Shown: positions 34,808 through 45,558 of the stretch, one piece after another | How the letters are laid out: every line of letters starts with the position of its first letter | Position numbering within the stretch: position 1 is the stretch's first letter | Assembly: GCA_024277875.1 (NCBI GenBank) | Contig: JAJRUI010000005.1 | Span: 1-47,005 of the forward strand | Length of the DNA stretch: 47,005 bases | Reading direction: 5' to 3' | DNA from: Deferrisomatales bacterium | GTDB lineage: Bacteria; Desulfobacterota; Deferrisomatia; Deferrisomatales; Deferrisomataceae | Made by a program: the position numbers and the translations under genes | Notes under the pieces: generated by a model | What the model was told of the DNA's origin: nothing | The model's database searches: none | Seen by the model: the letters and a program-made list of their open reading frames with translations, nothing else

Positions 34808-35719
34808 TCACGGCCCGGCCCACCCGAGCCACAGGGGCAGGGTCGCCGCGCACGCCAGGGTGCTCACCGTGATCGCGGCCGAGGCCAGTTCCACGTCGCC
34901 GCCCATCTCCCGGGCCAGGATCCCGGTCAGGGTGGCGGACGGCGCTGCCAACAGCACCACGGCCGCGGCCCGCTGGATCCCGCCGGCCCCGGCCAGGGTC
35001 ATGAGGGCCATGCCCAGGGCGGGCAGGGCCAGGTTCTTGATCGCGGTGGAAGCCGCCACCGGGCCGGGCCGGACCAGGGCCTTGGTGCCCAGCCCCGCGC
35101 CGATCAGCAGCAGCGCGAGGGGCAGGGCCATGCCGGCCAGGATCCCCAGGGTGTCGCGCGCCAGTGCGGGCAGGTTCCAGCCGGCCCAGGACCACCCGAG
35201 CGCGGCGAAGGCGGCCAGGATCACCGGGTGGACCAGCAAGGTGTGGGCGAGGTCGGACGGCGACCGGGCGCCGCGGCCGAACCGGCCCAGGGCGAGCACG
35301 GCCAGGACGTTGTTGACCAGCATGAAGAACGGCGCGTACACGCTGGCCGCCTGGAGCCCGGCTTCGCCCAGGCCGTAGTAGGCCGTGGCCAGGCCGATGT
35401 ACCCCAGGTTCGCGTGGATCGACGCCTGGACGAACGTGCCCCGGCCCGGCTCGTCCAGGGGCAGCCAGCCGGACAGGACCACGGCGACAGACCACCACAC
35501 CACGATCGCGGCCACGGCCGCCGCAATCCACACGGGCCGCAGGATCTCGTGGAACGGGGCGTCCACCACCTTCAGGAAGATCAGGCACGGGATCGCCAGC
35601 CAGTACACGAGCCGGTTGGCCGGCCCCTGGAACGCGTCGGGCAGCAGCCCGAGGCGCCGCCCGAGGAACCCAACGCCGATCACGACGAACACCGGCAGTA
35701 TCCGGACGATGGGGCCCAC
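34808..35719 (-). CDS. Second AEC-family transporter, in the organic-acid operon
   Basis: 303 residues with ten membrane helices; IHANLGYIGLATAYYGLGEAG is the central family motif and LPLALLLIGAGLGTKAL its second-half counterpart. It differs clearly in sequence from the AEC protein at 33004. GTG start with AGGAGG before it; 29 bases after the CoA-ligase gene. It may export an acid product or offer a second uptake route for the same substrate. Confidence 0.92.
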   Translation of the reverse strand: MGPIVRILPVFVVIGVGFLGRRLGLLPDAFQGPANRLVYWLAIPCLIFLKVVDAPFHEILRPVWIAAAVAAIVVWWSVAVVLSGWLPLDEPGRGTFVQASIHANLGYIGLATAYYGLGEAGLQAASVYAPFFMLVNNVLAVLALGRFGRGARSPSDLAHTLLVHPVILAAFAALGWSWAGWNLPALARDTLGILAGMALPLALLLIGAGLGTKALVRPGPVAASTAIKNLALPALGMALMTLAGAGGIQRAAAVVLLAAPSATLTGILAREMGGDVELASAAITVSTLACAATLPLWLGWAGP

Positions 35720-35748
35720 GGGCCCTCCTTTCTCCGCCTCGAGCGCCC

Positions 35749-37293
35749 TCAGGCCGCGTACCGGTCCCGGAGACCCTTCTTGTAGATCTTGCCGCTGCCG
35801 GTCTTGGGAAGCTCGTCCACGAACACGACGCGTTTGGGCGCCTTGTAGTGGGCGAGGCGGTCCTTGACGAACCGGATCATCGCGGTCTCGGTGGGCCGGG
35901 CGCCCGGCCTGGGCGCCACCACGGCCAGGACCGCCTCGCCCCACTTGGGATCGGGCACCCCGATCACGGCGCACTCCAGGACGTCCGGGTGCGCGTAGAG
36001 CACATGTTCCACCTCGGTGGAGTACACGTTCTCCCCGCCGGTGAGGATCATGTCCTTCTTGCGGTCCACGATGTTCACGTACCCCTCGGCGTCCACCACG
36101 GCCAGGTCGCCGGTGTGGAGCCACCCGTCTCGGATCGCCTGGGCCGTGGCCTCGGGGTTGCGCCAGTACCCGGGGGTCACCGTGGGCCCGCGCACCACGA
36201 TCTCGCCCACCTCCTGGTCGTCCCACGCCACCTCGGTGCCGTCCGCCCGGACGACCCGGAGGTCCACCCCCAGGAACGGCCGGCCGGTACGGCTCTTGAG
36301 GGCCAGCAGGTCCTCGGCCGGCAGGTCCCGCAGGTGGGCCTTGGGCAGGCTGAGGGTCAGGTACGGGCTCGTCTCGGTCATGCCGTAGGTCTGGACGTAG
36401 TCGCACCCGAACCGGTCGATGATCCGGCGCACCGTCTCGGGCGCGATCGGCGCGCCCCCGCTCAGGATCGCCCGCAGCGAGCCGTAGTCGTACCGGCCCG
36501 CGTCCGGGTGGTTCACCATCAGGTTGAGCATGGTGGGGATCAGGTTGCTGATCGTGACCCGCTCGCGCTCGATCACGGCCAGCACCCGGCCCGCGTCGAA
36601 GTACGGCACGCACACGTGGCGGGCCCCGACCCAGGTCATGGCGAACGCGGCCCACGCGTCGGCCAGGTGGAACAGAGGGGCCACGTGGGCCCAGGTGTCC
36701 GCGTCGGTCAGGCCCAGTTCCGCGATCGCGGCCAGGGCGTGGAACGTGACGTTGCCGTGGGTGAGCATCACGCCCTTGGGCCGGCCCGTGGTGCCGCTCG
36801 TGTAGTACAGGTGGGCCAGGTCGTCGGCCCCGAGGTGCGGCCGGGGCGGCGGGCCGTGGCCGCCGGCCAGGAACGCTTCGTATCCGGCGGCGCCGGCCGG
36901 GCCCCGGCCGATCCACACCACGGCGTCCAGGTCCGGGCACGCAGCTGTCACGTCCGCTACGGCCGCTGCGAAGTCCGCGTGGGCGAACAGGAGCCGGGCG
37001 CCCGAGTCCCGGAGGATCTCGCCCATCTCCCGGGGGGAGAGCCGGAAGTTCACCGAGTTGACCACGACGCCCGCGGCGGCGCACCCGTAGTAGATCTCCA
37101 GGTACTCCCGGACATTGGGCGCGATCACCCCGGCCACGGCGCCCTTTTCCAGGCCGGCGCCGGCGAGCGCCGCGGCGAGCCGGTCCACCCGGAAGCCGAA
37201 CTCCCGGTAGGTGAGGCGCACGCCGGCGTCCACCACCGCCTCCCGGTCGGGCCACAGGGTGCGGGCCTTGTTCAGGGACAGCAGCAGGTTCAC
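35749..37293 (-). CDS. AMP-forming acyl-CoA synthetase (ligase)
   Basis: 514 residues of the ANL superfamily. Motifs: P-loop YYTSGTTGRPKGVMLTH, A5 motif YGMTETSP, A7 GWLHTGDLAVVDAEGY, hinge region VDRKKDMILTGGENVYSTEVE and the catalytic lysine in KTGSGKIYKKGLR. It activates a carboxylic acid with ATP and CoA; the class covers medium-chain, aromatic and branched acids, so the acid is not fixed by sequence. GTG start with GGAGG, overlapping the TRAP permease stop by 4 bases (GTGA), which ties import to activation. Confidence 0.94.
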   Translation of the reverse strand: MNLLLSLNKARTLWPDREAVVDAGVRLTYREFGFRVDRLAAALAGAGLEKGAVAGVIAPNVREYLEIYYGCAAAGVVVNSVNFRLSPREMGEILRDSGARLLFAHADFAAAVADVTAACPDLDAVVWIGRGPAGAAGYEAFLAGGHGPPPRPHLGADDLAHLYYTSGTTGRPKGVMLTHGNVTFHALAAIAELGLTDADTWAHVAPLFHLADAWAAFAMTWVGARHVCVPYFDAGRVLAVIERERVTISNLIPTMLNLMVNHPDAGRYDYGSLRAILSGGAPIAPETVRRIIDRFGCDYVQTYGMTETSPYLTLSLPKAHLRDLPAEDLLALKSRTGRPFLGVDLRVVRADGTEVAWDDQEVGEIVVRGPTVTPGYWRNPEATAQAIRDGWLHTGDLAVVDAEGYVNIVDRKKDMILTGGENVYSTEVEHVLYAHPDVLECAVIGVPDPKWGEAVLAVVAPRPGARPTETAMIRFVKDRLAHYKAPKRVVFVDELPKTGSGKIYKKGLRDRYAA

Positions 37294-39236
37294 GTTCCCA
37301 CCTCCTGCGCCGGCGCGGTCGTTTTCGAGCGCCGCGCGCGCTGGGACACGACCACCGCGGCCAGCAACACGAACCCCACGGCGTTGGCCCACGCCGCGGG
37401 CCAGAACAGCCCGGCCGCGGCCCCCAGCAGCAGGGCGGTCTCGGCCCAGGTGGCCGCTCCGAGCAGGTACCGCTCCAGGCACGCGGCGAACGCCACCAGG
37501 CCGGCTGCCGTGGCCACAACGGTCAGCACCACCTCCCAGGTGGGGCCGTTCAGGAGCAGCGGCCGGTACGCCATCACGATCGGGATGATGTAGAGCCCCT
37601 TGGCCAGCTTCCACGACGTGAACGCGGTGCGCATCGGGTTGGCCCCGGCCACGCCGGCTCCGGCGAAGCTGGCCAGGCTCACCGGCGGGGTCACGTTGGC
37701 GTCCTGGGAGTACCAGAACACGATCATGTGGGCCACCAGCACGGGGACCCCCATCTGCTCCAGGGCGGGGCCGGCCAGGATCACCAGCACGATGTACGAC
37801 GCGGTCACGGGCAGGCCCATGCCGAGCACCAGGGAGGCGGCGCCGATCAACAGGATCGCGAGCACCTTGATCCCGAACGACAGGTCGAGGACCAGGCCGC
37901 TGAACTGGAGGCCCAGGCCGGTGAGGGTGACCATGCCCACGATGATCCCGGCCGCGGCGCACGCCACCGAGACCATTACCGCGTTCTTGGCGCCCTTTTC
38001 CAGGGCGCCGATCAACTGGCGCAGGCTCATCCGGCTCTTGGCCCGGAGCATGCTCGCCCCCCAGGTGCTCACCACGGCCAGGAACCCGGCCTTCATCGGT
38101 GACACGTGGGACAGCAGGGCGCCCACCAGGATCGCCACCGGGATGAGGAAGTGGAGGTTCTCCCGGAGCACCTTGCCGGCCCGGGGCAGCCGGTCCCTGG
38201 GCAGGCCGTGGAGCCCGCGTTTCTGGGCCTCGAAGTGCACGAACATGAGCACGGTCAGGTAGTACAGGACAGCGGGGATCGTGGCGATCTGGATGATCTT
38301 CAGGTAGCTCGTGTTCGTGAACTCCGCCATCAGGAACGCGCCCGCGCCCATGATCGGGGGCATCAGCTGGCCGCCGGTGCTGGCCGCGGCCTCCACCGCG
38401 CCGGCCACGTGGGCCGGGTACCCGAGCCGTTTCATCATCGGGATCGTGAACGACCCGGTGGCCACCACGTTGCCCACGGCCGAGCCCGACACCGACCCCA
38501 TGAACCCGCTGGCCACCACGGCGCTCTTGGCCGGGCCGCCGCTGAACCGGCCGGTGAGGGCGTAGGCCAGGTCGATGAAGAAGTTGCCGCCCCCGGTCTC
38601 TTCCAGGAACGCGCCGAACAGCACGAACACGAACACGAACGTGGCCGCCACCCCCACCGGGATCCCGAACACCCCCTCGGTGGTGAGCCACAGGGTCGTG
38701 GCGATCCGCTCGATGCTGTAGCCCTTGTGGATGATCATCTCGGGCATGTACGGCCCGAAGTAGGCGTACAGCAGGAAGGTGACGCAGATGCCGGCCATGA
38801 TGTTGCCGATCACCCGGCGGCACGCCTCGAGCACCAGGCACACCCCCAACACCCCCACCACCACGTCGCTGGGGATCCAGTCCCCCTGGCGCTCGAAGAT
38901 CTCCAGGAGGTTCCAGTCGAGGTAGGCCACGCAGTAGATCGATGCCGCGATCAGGGCGAGGTCCAACAGGAGCCACACCGTGACCTTGTCCTTGCGGGCA
39001 CCCTTGAACGGGGGTTTCAGCAGGAACGTCAGGCACAGGATCGCGCCGAGGTGCACCGACCGCTGCACCAGGGCGGTCATGGCCGTCAGGCCGGCCGTGT
39101 ACAGTTGGAACAGGCTCAGGGACACGGCCACCACCAGCACCGCACGGGCGGTCAGCGCCACCACGGTGGGGTTGCGGTCGGCCGGGACGGCTGCGGCGGT
39201 CGCCGGATCAGACGCGCCGGTTCGGTCCTCGCTCAC
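37290..39236 (-). CDS. TRAP transporter fused permease (4TM/12TM), TAXI class
   Basis: 648 residues. The front 200 residues carry the small DctQ-like part; the rest is the DctM-like ion-coupling part, with GGGNFFIDLAYALTGRFSGG, GSVSGSAVGNVVATGSFTIP and GGQLMPPIMGAGAFLMAEF, the typical signature of fused TAXI permeases, and GMGLPVTASYIVLVIL later. The last third ends in a set of extra helices. GTG start with AAGGAGG nine bases before. It imports an organic acid using a sodium or proton gradient with the TAXI binding protein encoded upstream. Confidence 0.94.
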   Translation of the reverse strand: MSEDRTGASDPATAAAVPADRNPTVVALTARAVLVVAVSLSLFQLYTAGLTAMTALVQRSVHLGAILCLTFLLKPPFKGARKDKVTVWLLLDLALIAASIYCVAYLDWNLLEIFERQGDWIPSDVVVGVLGVCLVLEACRRVIGNIMAGICVTFLLYAYFGPYMPEMIIHKGYSIERIATTLWLTTEGVFGIPVGVAATFVFVFVLFGAFLEETGGGNFFIDLAYALTGRFSGGPAKSAVVASGFMGSVSGSAVGNVVATGSFTIPMMKRLGYPAHVAGAVEAAASTGGQLMPPIMGAGAFLMAEFTNTSYLKIIQIATIPAVLYYLTVLMFVHFEAQKRGLHGLPRDRLPRAGKVLRENLHFLIPVAILVGALLSHVSPMKAGFLAVVSTWGASMLRAKSRMSLRQLIGALEKGAKNAVMVSVACAAAGIIVGMVTLTGLGLQFSGLVLDLSFGIKVLAILLIGAASLVLGMGLPVTASYIVLVILAGPALEQMGVPVLVAHMIVFWYSQDANVTPPVSLASFAGAGVAGANPMRTAFTSWKLAKGLYIIPIVMAYRPLLLNGPTWEVVLTVVATAAGLVAFAACLERYLLGAATWAETALLLGAAAGLFWPAAWANAVGFVLLAAVVVSQRARRSKTTAPAQEVGT

Positions 39237-39261
39237 TCGTCATCGCCTCCTTGACATCACC

Positions 39262-39461
39262 TCACCGTTTCGGGGGGCATGGGGTCTGCTGGAGGGCCGG
39301 GCGCGGCGCTCGGATGCTACTACTTGCGCCCGGCCGGAAGCAGGCCCCATGCCCCGCCTCCGGCTATCAGAATGCGGAAAAACCCCGTCCGTGGGTTCTT
39401 CTGCCACGGCCTCTCGGGGGCGGCCCCATGACGCGCCCCATCCGGGCCCCGCCCCGCGCTA
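39262..39461 (+). repeat. R1 fragment followed by an R2 fragment
   Basis: 39262-39360 carries an R1 piece (GGGGTCTGCTGGAGGGCCGG, GGATGCTACTA and GCGCCCGGCCGGAAGCAGG), in the same orientation as the 31936 copy. 39365-39461 is R2-like: TATCAGAATGCGGAAAAA, a CCCCGTCCGTGGG hairpin core, CGGCCTCTCGGGGGCGGCC and a right end at CGCGCTACTG that overlaps the TAG stop of the DUF1850 gene. No gene lies in 39237-39458. Confidence 0.72.
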
Positions 39462-40019
39462 CTGTGTCCCGGGCCGTCCGCCGGCGTCCGGCGTGGCCCG
39501 GTGCGGGAACACGCGCCGCCACAGCCGGTGGAGCCGGCTCACCGGCCGGGCCTCCACCCGCACGGCCTTGCCGGCGGCCACGGCCGAGAGCCCGGTCTCG
39601 GTGCCCCGCCACAGGATCGTGTGGCCCACCCCGGGGCTGCCCACCCGCAGCACGAACGCGCCCACGGGGTAGTGCAGGCCCCGGATCGCCTGGGTGCGGC
39701 CGTCCCCGGTCCACACCCCCCGGCCGGGCAGGTCGCCCATGCCGGCCCCCACCATCACGAACCGCTCCTCTTCGACGAAGATCCGGCCGTCCCGGTCCGC
39801 CGCGTGCACTTCCCAGATCGGCTGGCGGTCCACCGAGTGCACGTACCGCAGGGTGAACCGTTCCCCCGGCTCCAGGGGGGCCACCAGCAGGGGGGCGCCG
39901 CCCCCCACCGGCGCGACCGCCAGTTCGAGGCCTCCCGGCTGGGCCGCCAGCACCCCCGCGACCGCGAGGAGCCCGGCCGACGCCGCGAGCGCCGGCCGGA
40001 CCCATCCCGCTGTCTTCAC
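39459..40019 (-). CDS. DUF1850 domain protein
   Basis: 186 residues with an N-terminal hydrophobic anchor or signal (8-27) and the DUF1850 body: LEPGERFTLRYVHSVDRQPIWEVH is the family hallmark, followed by EEERFVMVGAGMGDLP. The family is of unknown function and is almost always found beside TAXI-TRAP transporters, as here between the binding protein and the permease; it may help assembly or substrate handling. GTG start, weak ribosome site. Confidence 0.88.
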   Translation of the reverse strand: MKTAGWVRPALAASAGLLAVAGVLAAQPGGLELAVAPVGGGAPLLVAPLEPGERFTLRYVHSVDRQPIWEVHAADRDGRIFVEEERFVMVGAGMGDLPGRGVWTGDGRTQAIRGLHYPVGAFVLRVGSPGVGHTILWRGTETGLSAVAAGKAVRVEARPVSRLHRLWRRVFPHRATPDAGGRPGTQ

Positions 40020-40029
40020 GGCCGGAAGC

Positions 40030-40055
40030 GGCCCGCCCCCGGCCGGGGGCGGGCC
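40030..40055 (-). promoter_or_regulatory. Intercistronic GC hairpin after the TAXI binding-protein gene
   Basis: GGCCCGCCCCC (40030-40040), GGCC loop, GGGGGCGGGCC (40045-40055), a perfect 11-bp stem between the binding-protein stop and the DUF1850 start. Such hairpins usually protect the upstream message so that more binding protein than permease is made. Confidence 0.55.
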
Positions 40056-40068
40056 CGTGCAAGGCGGC

Positions 40069-41031
40069 TCACGGCTTGAGGCTGGCGGGCACGGTGACCC
40101 CGGCCTCCTCGATCGCCCGGATCGCGCCCGGGTGGAGCGGGATCGGGGTCTTGCCCACAGCGTTCTCCGGGGTGCTGTACTTGGCGAACGGGTGGATCTG
40201 CTGCATGTACGCGTTGTTCTCGAACAGCACCTTGGTGAGTTTGTACACCAGGTCGTCGGGCAGGCTCTTCTGCACGATGATCACGTTCCACACGCTGATC
40301 GTGGGCACCGGCGCGTCCACGCCACGGTACACCCCGGCCTCCAGGTCCCACGCCGCGTAAAAGCCGTACTTGTCCACCACCTTCTGCTGCTGCTCGGCGG
40401 TGAACGGCACGATCTCGATCTTGTGGGTGGTGGCCAGGTCCATGATCGAACTGGTGCCCGGGGCCACGACCCAGAACCCGGCGTCGATGGTGCCGTCCCT
40501 GAGGGCGTTGGCGCTCTCGTTGAACGACAGCCGGCGCACCGTGAACGAGTTCATGTCCACGCCGATCGCCTTGAGCACGAGTTCGGCCATGAACGCCGTG
40601 CCGCTGCCCGGCGCGCCGATGCTGATCGTCTTGCCCGCAAAATCGGTGACGTTCTCGATGCCCGAGCCCTTGAGGGTGACGATCTGGAGGATGTTCGGGT
40701 ACATGCACGCCATGGCCAGGATGTTCTGGGGCTTGCCCTCGAACTTGCCCTTGCCGTAGTACGCCTGGTACGCCACATCGCCCATGATCTCGCCGATCAC
40801 GGTCTCGCCCCGGTGGGCGAGTTTGACGTTCTCCACGCTGGCTCCGGTGACCTCGGCCACCGCCTTGATGCCGTCGATGTTCTTGGTCCAGATCTCGGCC
40901 AGTCCGCCGCCGTACGGGTAGTACACCCCGCCGGTGCCGCCCGTGCCGATCGAGATGAAGGTGGTGCGCGCCGCGGCCGGCAGGGCCGCGACCAGGACGG
41001 CCAGGGCCGCCAGGGTCAGGATCCGCTTCAT
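40069..41031 (-). CDS. TAXI-family TRAP solute-binding protein
   Basis: 320 residues, periplasmic. Signal peptide 1-21 (AAA before RTTFISIGTGG). The TAXI signature GTGGTGGVYYPYGGGLAEI starts the mature protein; GKTISIGAPGSGTAFMAELVL and GTIDAGFWVVAPGTSSI follow. It captures the organic acid for the TRAP permease. A strong GGAGGA site precedes the ATG. An R2 element separates it from the DUF1425 gene upstream. Confidence 0.95.
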   Translation of the reverse strand: MKRILTLAALAVLVAALPAAARTTFISIGTGGTGGVYYPYGGGLAEIWTKNIDGIKAVAEVTGASVENVKLAHRGETVIGEIMGDVAYQAYYGKGKFEGKPQNILAMACMYPNILQIVTLKGSGIENVTDFAGKTISIGAPGSGTAFMAELVLKAIGVDMNSFTVRRLSFNESANALRDGTIDAGFWVVAPGTSSIMDLATTHKIEIVPFTAEQQQKVVDKYGFYAAWDLEAGVYRGVDAPVPTISVWNVIIVQKSLPDDLVYKLTKVLFENNAYMQQIHPFAKYSTPENAVGKTPIPLHPGAIRAIEEAGVTVPASLKP

Positions 41032-41059
41032 GGTGTTCCTCCTCGTTCTCGTGGGGCGC

Positions 41060-41122
41060 TGTCAGGATGCTAAGACCCCTTCCGTGGGGCGCGTAGCCGG
41101 TTGCTCTCTCCGCAACCTGCTA
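41060..41122 (+). repeat. Short R2 element ending at a stop codon
   Basis: TGTCAGGATGCTAAGA at the left (41060-41075) and TCTCCGCAACCTGCTA at the right (41107-41122) flank the inner module CCCCTTCCGTGGGGCGCG. The final CTA is the TAG stop of the DUF1425 gene on the minus strand. It lies inside the operon, so it cannot be a complete terminator. Confidence 0.78.
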
Positions 41123-41560
41123 CTGGCTGATCGTCTTGACGAGCAACAAGACCTCCTTGGCCGGCTCGGCCATGCCCTTCACCGGGTAGGTGAACGACGC
41201 CTCCTCGCCCGGCTTCACCACCGGCGGCTTGCCCTTGCGGGGGATCAGGCCGCCCACGGCCTTGCCGTTGTCCAGGAACAGGTTCACCCGGTACCGCTGG
41301 GGCTTGTCGCTCACGTTCTTGAGGGTGACCTTGAAGTGCAGGGACTCGACGCCCTTGTACGGCTTGAAGAAGCAGTCCAGTCCTGCGAGTTCGGCCTCCG
41401 GGCTCACCTGGGCCTCGATCTGCCCTGCGCCGTCGCAGGAGAGTTTCTCGGCGCCCGCGCCGGAGGGGGCGGGCTGGGTGTACGCACAGCCGCCCACGGC
41501 CAGGACGGCCGCGAGGCACAGGGGGACCAGCCACGAACGCGTTCGGAAAGTGGGTCTCAT
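41120..41560 (-). CDS. DUF1425-type lipoprotein
   Basis: 146 residues. Lipobox AVGGC with Cys25. The mature part has LHFKVTLKNVSDKPQRYRVNLFLDNG and KPGEEASFTYPV, an Ig-like beta sandwich with the pattern of DUF1425 (YcfL) lipoproteins. Function unknown. It overlaps the regulator gene by 4 bases (ATGA) and heads the transport genes. A second cysteine pair (Cys42 and Cys62 region) could form a disulfide. GGAGG precedes the ATG. Confidence 0.85.
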   Translation of the reverse strand: MRPTFRTRSWLVPLCLAAVLAVGGCAYTQPAPSGAGAEKLSCDGAGQIEAQVSPEAELAGLDCFFKPYKGVESLHFKVTLKNVSDKPQRYRVNLFLDNGKAVGGLIPRKGKPPVVKPGEEASFTYPVKGMAEPAKEVLLLVKTISQ

Positions 41561-42309
41561 GTCTGCCTCCTTCGAGAAAGGGACGGGGAACGGCCCTGGC
41601 CGCCGCCGAGGTGGACGGCGACGCCCAGGGCCTCGTAGCTCTCCTTGAGGTGCTGCAGGTCGGCCTTCACCTGCTGCTCGGCCTCGGCAGGGTCCCCGGC
41701 GAGGATCGCCGCGAGGATCCGTTCGTGGAACGCCAGCACCCGCCGGCTCGTGGCGTGGCTCGGCCGGCCACGCAGGCTCTCCACCAGAATCCGGATCACC
41801 ACCTCGCACAGCACCGACTGCAACGGGTTCCCGGCCCGGGCCACCATCTGGCGGTGGAACTCCAGGTTGGCCTCTCGCAGGGCCTCGGGGTCGTCGGCGC
41901 ACCGGCGGGCCCGGGCGATCACGTCCTCCAGGGGCCCGGCTCCGTCGGTGCGGGCCCGTTCGGCCGCGGCGGCCGCGGCCGGCGGTTCCAGGAGCAGCCG
42001 CAGGGCGAACAGGTGGCCCAAGGTGACCGAGCCGCCCCTCAAGAGGTTCAGGATGCCGGTCTCCAGGGGCTTGTCGTACGCCTCGGACACGAACGTACCG
42101 CCGCCCGCGCCCTTGCGCACCTCCAGCATGCCGCACAGCACCAGGATGTGGATCGCTTCGCGCACGCTGACCCGCGACACCCCGAACCGGGCCGCCAGGT
42201 CCCGCTCGGCGGGCAGGCGCTGGCCCACGGCGAGTTCCCCGGACAGGATCTTGCCCCGCAGGCTCTCGAGCACCTGTTCGTGGATCTTCTGGCGTCGGAT
42301 CGGTTCCAA
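41557..42309 (-). CDS. FadR/GntR-family transcriptional regulator
   Basis: About 250 residues. The winged helix is at 10-75 (ILSGELAVGQRLPAERDLAARFGVSRVSVREAIHIL, here recognised from LPAERDLA and SRVSVREA) and the helical FCD ligand domain at 90-225 (RLLLEPPAAAAAAERA, EFHRQMVARAGNPL, HERILAAI). FadR-type regulators sense organic acids. The open frame begins at TTG 42345, but that codon lies within an 18-bp operator downstream of a good promoter; TTG 42309, just after GGGGAGG, is the more likely start. It probably controls itself and the whole uptake operon. Confidence 0.9.
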   Translation of the reverse strand: MEPIRRQKIHEQVLESLRGKILSGELAVGQRLPAERDLAARFGVSRVSVREAIHILVLCGMLEVRKGAGGGTFVSEAYDKPLETGILNLLRGGSVTLGHLFALRLLLEPPAAAAAAERARTDGAGPLEDVIARARRCADDPEALREANLEFHRQMVARAGNPLQSVLCEVVIRILVESLRGRPSHATSRRVLAFHERILAAILAGDPAEAEQQVKADLQHLKESYEALGVAVHLGGGQGRSPSLSRRRQT

Positions 42310-42326
42310 GGGCCTCCCCGGGCTGG

Positions 42327-42344
42327 TGGTCTGACGTCGGACCA
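42327..42344 (-). promoter_or_regulatory. Probable autoregulatory operator of the FadR-type regulator
   Basis: TGGTCTGACGTCGGACCA is a palindrome with only one mismatched pair, of the TGGTC-N-GAC type used by FadR-subfamily repressors. It begins about 6 bases after the expected transcript start from the promoter at 42357-42385, where a bound repressor would block initiation. Confidence 0.7.
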
Positions 42345-42356
42345 AAACGCGGTTCG

Positions 42357-42385
42357 ACCGTAGCAGGCCCGGGCCCCCGCGTCAA
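42357..42385 (-). promoter_or_regulatory. Sigma-70 promoter of the organic-acid operon
   Basis: Minus strand TTGACG (42385-42380), 17-base spacer, TACGGT (42362-42357). It is the best -35/-10 pair in the window. The rest of 42386-42651 shows no gene and no further motif that I can support. Confidence 0.65.
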
Positions 42386-42651
42386 CGGGGCGTGTGCGCC
42401 AGCTGGAACGGAAGTGGCGTGTCGGGGCGGCCTGGCCGGGGCGGCGAGCGCGCCCCGGGGGAGGCGTGTGGGCTTGCGGGCGGGCCCGGGGCCTACGGAG
42501 TCCTGGCCAACCTGGAAATGGACCGGGACCCGGCGCTCGTTTGACAGGGTTGATCGGGGGGAACGGCGCGCCGTATGGTGAGGGCCGTGGTCACACGGGT
42601 CCCGGGAGTCCGGCAGGCCGAGGTGGGCGGGTTGTGGAGGGCGCTCTGTTC

Positions 42652-43017
42652 CTACCCGAGAGCCTTGGCCACCGCGTCCAACAGTTCCTGGTGCCCGAAC
42701 GGCTTGTCCAGGCTCGTCACGTTGGCAAAGGTCACCGCGGTGCTCAGGAACCGCAGCTTGCCGTCCTTGCCGCCCCCGGATATGGCGATGATCGGCACCA
42801 TGAAGCCTCGGGAACGGAGGTCGCCGATCAGCTTCAACCCTCCTTTGCGGGGCATCAGGATGTCCGTGATGAGCAGGTCCGGCTGCAATCGGGCGAAAAC
42901 GGCCTCCGCCTCCTCTCCGTCGGTCGCGATCTGTACCACGTGCCCCGCGTCCTCCAGGATGTCTTTCAACATCTCGCGCATGTAGGGTTCGTCGTCCGCG
43001 ATCAGGATCCTCGCCAT
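42652..43017 (-). CDS. Single-domain response regulator
   Basis: 121 residues, a lone receiver domain. The acidic pocket is Asp8-Asp9 in IADDEPYMREML, the phosphate acceptor is Asp52 in LLITDILMPRKGG, Ser80 replaces the usual Thr switch, and Lys105 is in LDKPFG. No output domain, so it acts by protein contact or as a phosphate relay. GGGAGG precedes the ATG. It follows the kinase gene on the same strand, separated by an R2 element of about 200 bases. Confidence 0.94.
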   Translation of the reverse strand: MARILIADDEPYMREMLKDILEDAGHVVQIATDGEEAEAVFARLQPDLLITDILMPRKGGLKLIGDLRSRGFMVPIIAISGGGKDGKLRFLSTAVTFANVTSLDKPFGHQELLDAVAKALG

Positions 43018-43209
43018 GGGTCCCTCCCCTCGTCCTTTCGCACCGCGCGGGTGCGTGGTACTGGTAAAAAGCTGAAAAACTCCGTCCGTGGAGCTTTCAG
43101 CGACGGCCTCTCAGGGACGGCTCCGCGACCCGTCCCTCCCGTTGGGCTCGACCTCGCGGGCGTTCCCGTGGAACGTCGGGTTCCGGTGGCCCGTGAAAGC
43201 GCCGAGGCC

Positions 43210-45554
<2,345 letters not shown>

Positions 45555-45558
<4 letters not shown>

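Noticed and set aside
42386-42651. Open frames on the plus strand in the gap before the response regulator
   Set aside because: They are short or overlap the receiver gene antisense, with no start signal or recognisable motif.
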